DNA of 64,000 bases from Micromonospora haikouensis (GTDB lineage Bacteria > Actinomycetota > Actinomycetes > Mycobacteriales > Micromonosporaceae), in contig NZ_FMCW01000008.1 in NCBI RefSeq assembly GCF_900091595.1, positions 172,586 to 236,585 on the forward strand, given 5' to 3'. The position numbers and the translations under genes were made by a program. A model generated the notes under the pieces. The model was not told where the DNA came from. It made no database searches and saw only the letters and a program-made list of their open reading frames with translations. Every line of letters starts with the position of its first letter. Position 1 is the stretch's first letter. This document shows positions 61,109 through 64,000 of this stretch, piece by piece.

Positions 61109-62002
61109 ATGCGAAAGCGCACACTATTCCGACTCGGCGTGGGCACCGTCGCGGCCGGGGCGGCAACCCTGGCGTACGCGTCACTCGTCGAGCGCAACCT
61201 GTTCACCCTGCGCCGGTTCGACGTGCCGGTGCTGCCGGCCGACACCGAGCCGCTGCGCGTGCTGCACCTGTCCGACCTGCACATGATGCCCGAGCAGCGG
61301 CGCAAGCAGGACTGGGTGGCGTCGCTGGCGGCCCTCGACCCGGACCTGGTCGTGGTCACCGGCGACAACATGGCCCACCCGGGCGCGGTGCCCGGCGTGC
61401 TGCGCGCCCTCGCGCCGCTGCTGGACTTCCCGGGGGCCTTCGTGTTCGGCTCGAACGACTACACCGGGCCGGTGCTGAAGAACCCGTTCAGCTACTTCCT
61501 GCCCGACCGGGAATACAGCGAGGGCGCCGAGCTGCCGTACGACGAGCTGCGCGACGTCTTCACCGGGGCCGGCTGGGCGGACCTGAACAACGCGCGGACG
61601 ACGCTCAAGGCGGGCGGGCGACTGATCGAGCTGGTCGGCGTCGACGACCCGCACATCGCGCGGGACGACTACCCGTCCGTCGCCGGCCCCGTCTCGGCGG
61701 CGGCGGAACTGTCGATCGCGCTGTCCCACTCCCCCGAGCCGGCCGTGCTCGACCAGATGGCCGCCGACGGCTTCGAGCTGCTGCTGGCCGGCCACACCCA
61801 CGGCGGGCAGGTCTGCGTGCCGGGCTTCGGGGCGCTGGTGACCAACTGCGGGCTGCCCCGGTCGATGGCGAAGGGCCTGCACCGCTGGCCGGACTCGGAC
61901 GCCTGGCTGCACGTCTCGGCCGGGCTGGGCACCCACCCGACCGCGCCGGTGCGGTTCGCCTGCCGGCCGGAGGCGAGCATCCTCACCCTGATCCCCCGCT
62001 GA
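61109..62002 (+). CDS. Membrane-linked metallophosphoesterase (Rv3683 type)
   Basis: A 297-residue calcineurin-like phosphoesterase with an N-terminal hydrophobic anchor (FRLGVGTVAAGAATLAYASL). Metal motifs: LSDLHMMP, VVTGDN, FGSNDY (in place of the usual GNHD) and LAGHTHGGQV, plus the His in LSHSPEP. TACCCT at 61096-61101 lies seven bases before ATG, suggesting leaderless translation. It closes the conserved block next to ponA2. Substrate unknown; some relatives act on lipid or UDP-sugar phosphates. Confidence 0.92.
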   Translation: MRKRTLFRLGVGTVAAGAATLAYASLVERNLFTLRRFDVPVLPADTEPLRVLHLSDLHMMPEQRRKQDWVASLAALDPDLVVVTGDNMAHPGAVPGVLRALAPLLDFPGAFVFGSNDYTGPVLKNPFSYFLPDREYSEGAELPYDELRDVFTGAGWADLNNARTTLKAGGRLIELVGVDDPHIARDDYPSVAGPVSAAAELSIALSHSPEPAVLDQMAADGFELLLAGHTHGGQVCVPGFGALVTNCGLPRSMAKGLHRWPDSDAWLHVSAGLGTHPTAPVRFACRPEASILTLIPR

Positions 62003-62004
62003 AG

Positions 62005-62039
62005 CTGGCGGCTGGCGGCTGGCGGCTGGCGGCTGGCGG
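62005..62039 (+). repeat. Five tandem copies of CTGGCGG
   Basis: A perfect 7-bp repeat beginning two bases after the phosphoesterase stop. This and the next three entries fill 62003-62353, which contains no gene other than the tRNA that follows. Confidence 0.9.
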
Positions 62040-62085
62040 CGAGTGTGACGTGCGCCGCCTCCGGGCGCGGTCCCTGGCCGTGCCC

Positions 62086-62175
62086 GGCCGCTCTGCGCGG
62101 AGGGGCGGCGGGCACGGCCGCTCTGCGCGGAGGGGCGGCGGGCACGGCCGCTCTGCGCGGAGGGGCGGCGGGCAC
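62086..62175 (+). repeat. Three perfect 30-bp tandem repeats
   Basis: The unit GGCCGCTCTGCGCGGAGGGG followed by CGGCGGGCAC is repeated exactly at 62086, 62116 and 62146, with partial units at each side. There are no spacers, so this is a minisatellite, not a CRISPR. CCGCTCTGCGCGG is itself near-palindromic. Confidence 0.92.
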
Positions 62176-62238
62176 GGCGGGCGGGCGCGTAGGCCGCCCG
62201 GTCGGCACCGTTGCGGGACGTCAGGGCTGCTCGGGACG

Positions 62239-62265
62239 CTAGGGAGCTGAGTCGTTTACGACATC
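62239..62265. repeat. Half copy of the 27-kb palindromic element
   Basis: CTAGGGAGCTGAGTCGTTTA followed by CGACATC matches 27065-27091 at 26 of 27 positions (one C-to-T). The right half is absent here. It lies between the tandem repeats and the tRNA promoter. Confidence 0.85.
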
Positions 62266-62311
62266 GGCCGGGGGCGCACCGGGGCCGGGCGGGGCGGTGG
62301 GGGTACCGAGT

Positions 62312-62339
62312 TTGACCACCGGACGGGGTGGGCTACTAT
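62312..62339 (+). promoter_or_regulatory. Promoter of the tRNA-Pro gene
   Basis: TTGACC (62312-62317) and TACTAT (62334-62339), 16 bases apart, match sigma-70-type boxes. The tRNA begins 15 bases downstream. Confidence 0.75.
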
Positions 62340-62353
62340 TTGTCCGCACGCCT

Positions 62354-62427
<74 letters not shown>

Positions 62428-62435
62428 CAGAGGTC

Positions 62436-62468
62436 AGAGGGCACATCCTATCGACGGATGTGCCCTCT
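62436..62468. terminator. 13-bp perfect hairpin after the tRNA
   Basis: AGAGGGCACATCC (62436-62448) pairs with GGATGTGCCCTCT (62456-62468) around TATCGAC. It would end the tRNA transcript and, from the other side, the integrase transcript. Confidence 0.8.
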
Positions 62469-62501
62469 AGTGCTTTGTACAGCAGTGAAGCGCAGCAACG
62501 G

Positions 62502-63566
62502 TCAGCGCAGGCTCTCGCCCAGGCGCTTGAGGGCGTCGCGGGTGGCGTCCGAGGACGCCTGCGAGTAGATCTCCATCGTCACCGGCACCTCCGTGTGCCG
62601 GAGCACCTGCATGATGACGCGCGGGTGCACGTCCAGGTCGACGAGCAGGGTCGCGCAGGTACGCCGGGCGTCGTGCACGGTGATCCTCCGGACCCCGGCG
62701 CGGGCGCAGCGGGCGTCCCAGGACCGGTTGAAGTTGCGCGGCTCGATGGGAGTCCCGTAGCGCGTGGTGAACAGCAGCGGCGAGCCCTGCCAGGCGATGC
62801 CCGCCTGGTCGCGGTCGGCCTTCCTCGCCTGTTGACGGAGGTCGAGCGCCGCCGCGCAGATGTCCGGCAGCGGGAGGGTGGCGTCCGAGGTCTGCGTCTT
62901 GGTCTCCCGGTGCAGCAGTTGCCCGCCGACCCGCTGCAACTGCCAGCTGATCGACACTTCCCCCGCCGCCAGGTCCACGGCGTCCCCGGTGAGGCCGAGC
63001 ACCTCACCCTTGCGCAGGCCGAGCACCAGGATCAGCACGTACGCGGCGTACAACGGATCGCGGTCGGCCCGCGCGGACTCCAGGAACCGACGCGCCTCGT
63101 CGCTGGTCCACGCCCGGCCCCGGCGGCGACGGACCGGTGGGAGCTTGACCAGGGCGGCGGCATTGCGGGTGACCAACTCCTCGGTGGCCGCGTGGTTGAG
63201 CGCCGAGCGCAGCACACCCCGGACGTCCTTGACGGTGCGGGCGGACGGCACGTCGCCGCAGCACCGGCCGAGCGCGCAGCAGCGCCGTCTGAGTTCGGGG
63301 CGGCGAGCGTCCTTACCCTGGGCGCAGCACTGGCAGGTGCGGGCCACCTCGTTGATCCAGGTTTGCACGTCGCGCACCTGGAGCCGGTCGAGCCGCTTCC
63401 CGCCGAGGCCGGGGATCACGTACAGCCGGAGGATCGTCTCGTAGGTGGCGCAGGTCAGCGGCGCGAGGTTGGGGCACACAACCTTCCGGTGCCAGTAGGC
63501 CAGATAGTCGCCGAGTGTCGGGAGCGCCGCGCCGTTGGGCGAGTCACCGCCGGCCGTGATGGGCAT
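62502..63566 (-). CDS. Tyrosine recombinase (phage/ICE-type integrase)
   Basis: A 354-residue site-specific recombinase. The N-terminal SAM-like arm-binding domain is LPTLGDYLAYWHRKVVCPNLAPLTCATYETIL. A Cys-rich insert (TCQCCAQGKDARRPELRRRCCALGRCC, shown in part) with eight Cys may bind zinc. The catalytic domain has Arg in LGLRKGEVLGL, HDARRTCATLL (His-x-x-Arg), RHTEVPV and nucleophile Tyr in TMEIYSQ. It reads toward tRNA-Pro, the normal layout of actinobacterial integrative elements at attL. ATG 63566 is used. Confidence 0.93.
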   Translation of the reverse strand: MPITAGGDSPNGAALPTLGDYLAYWHRKVVCPNLAPLTCATYETILRLYVIPGLGGKRLDRLQVRDVQTWINEVARTCQCCAQGKDARRPELRRRCCALGRCCGDVPSARTVKDVRGVLRSALNHAATEELVTRNAAALVKLPPVRRRRGRAWTSDEARRFLESARADRDPLYAAYVLILVLGLRKGEVLGLTGDAVDLAAGEVSISWQLQRVGGQLLHRETKTQTSDATLPLPDICAAALDLRQQARKADRDQAGIAWQGSPLLFTTRYGTPIEPRNFNRSWDARCARAGVRRITVHDARRTCATLLVDLDVHPRVIMQVLRHTEVPVTMEIYSQASSDATRDALKRLGESLR

Positions 63567-63598
63567 GCGGCGCGGGGTGTGCGTGGCCGCCCCTCCAA

Positions 63599-63651
63599 GG
63601 TCAAGGGCGCTTCGCGTCGCTGCGCGACGGCCCTGCGGGCCGCCCTTGACC
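63599..63651. repeat. Inverted repeat upstream of the integrase
   Basis: GGTCAAGGGCG (63599-63609) pairs with CGCCCTTGACC (63641-63651). The loop holds a further CGTCGC/GCGACG stem and GGCCC...GGGCC. The sequence resembles a G+C-rich palindromic repeat that I recall from Micromonospora genomes. Nothing else is recognised in 63567-63820; open frames there are unlike any family I know. Confidence 0.65.
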
Positions 63652-63820
63652 CCGGAGCCTCTGCGACCCCTCGGGCCGGCGTTGCCGGCAGGCCGGGGGC
63701 CTGCCCGGAGTACACGCGCCGCATGCCCACCACGGCCTCCTCAGTTGGCCCGCGCGGCAGCTCGCATCGGACGTCAAGCTCAGCTTGACGGAGGGACAGG
63801 AGATCGAAGCGCACTACTAG

Positions 63821-64000
63821 CCTCGGTCTTTCACGGCTGCCGTGATCTTGGGGGTTGGGAAGGGTCTGCGGAGACGGCGAAGTGCCTGCCGCGTAAGGAA
63901 AACTGACCGGTGTCGAGTCGTTCAGAGTTCCGCGCGCGGAAGGCACTTCGTAGGTGCAGAGTACCGATTGGTCCAGAGGGTTGTCCGTCGAGGTCGGCGG
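63821..64000 (+). mobile_element. Left end of a probable IS1380-family insertion sequence (cut by window edge)
   Basis: CCTCGGTCTTTCACGGCTGC at 63821 has the look of a terminal inverted repeat. It follows CTAG (63817-63820), a possible target duplication. CGAAGTGCCT (63878-63887) and AGGCACTTCG (63941-63950) form a hairpin just before the transposase start, a common guard against outside transcription. The right end is beyond the window. Confidence 0.5.
63954..64000 (+). CDS. N-terminal fragment of an IS1380-like transposase
   Basis: From GTG 63954 the first 15 codons read VQSTDWSRGLSVEVG and run off the window. The Trp-Ser-x-Gly-Leu-Ser-Val pattern resembles starts of actinobacterial IS1380 transposases. 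Only this stretch is visible, so the assignment rests on resemblance recalled from memory. Confidence 0.45.
   Translation, partial: MQSTDWSRGLSVEVG

Noticed and set aside
62086..62175. Possible CRISPR array
   Set aside because: The 30-bp units adjoin with no spacers, and no cas genes are in the window.
63455..63946. Open frame of 163 codons upstream of the integrase
   Set aside because: It runs through an inverted repeat and the probable IS end, overlaps the integrase 5' part in another frame, and matches no family I know.

Overview
The window is very G+C-rich with frequent GTG starts, 4-base GTGA/ATGA gene overlaps, a WhiB regulator, ESX/type VII secretion genes, and gene orders typical of Actinobacteria. 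Gene content and repeat style suggest the family Micromonosporaceae (Micromonospora-like). This is an inference from family knowledge; no search was run.

Layout. (1) 0-11 kb: a housekeeping block, read on the minus strand as dacB - zinc metalloprotease - tilS - [a plus-strand AraC-type regulator and a tiny membrane peptide] - hpt - ftsH - folE, with ppa divergent at the dacB end. (2) 11-18 kb: a partial ESX (type VII secretion) locus, eccD divergent from eccC, then mycosin mycP. eccB, eccE and WXG100 substrates are not in the window. (3) 18-20 kb: two PAP2 membrane phosphatases. (4) 20-26 kb: marP - nudix - tlpA - nth - capA - cbiZ on the minus strand, and a divergent Crp-family regulator. 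(5) 26-51.5 kb: accessory DNA. It holds a phosphoesterase, a repeat-rich gap, a TetR / DinB-like / AtuA / acyl-CoA carboxylase / acyl-CoA dehydrogenase catabolic operon, a Scr1-type HTH/DUF397 pair with divergent small genes, a secreted degenerate M23-like protein, an AbiEi/AbiEii-like toxin-antitoxin pair with an elaborate promoter, a metallo-beta-lactamase-fold gene remnant, a solute-binding lipoprotein with a polytopic partner, a secreted peptidase, a Ser/Thr kinase, and a giant cyclase-ATPase-TPR regulator. (6) 51.5-62 kb: MBL hydrolase - RidA-like - DUF4177 - small proteins - two ArsA-like ATPases - whiB - bifunctional penicillin-binding protein - YqeY - phosphoesterase. (7) 62-64 kb: tandem repeats, tRNA-Pro(CGG), a tyrosine integrase abutting the tRNA, and the left end of what looks like an IS1380-family insertion sequence cut by the window edge.

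Segments 4 and 6 together match the mycobacterial order Rv3671c (MarP) to Rv3683. Segment 5 therefore looks like about 25 kb of DNA placed between crp and the MBL gene of a conserved block. Most unusual signals lie in segment 5: dispersed palindromic repeats (one read in frame inside atuA), long intergenic hairpins, and the toxin-antitoxin operon with seven GTTTG/CAAAC half-sites around a consensus -35.
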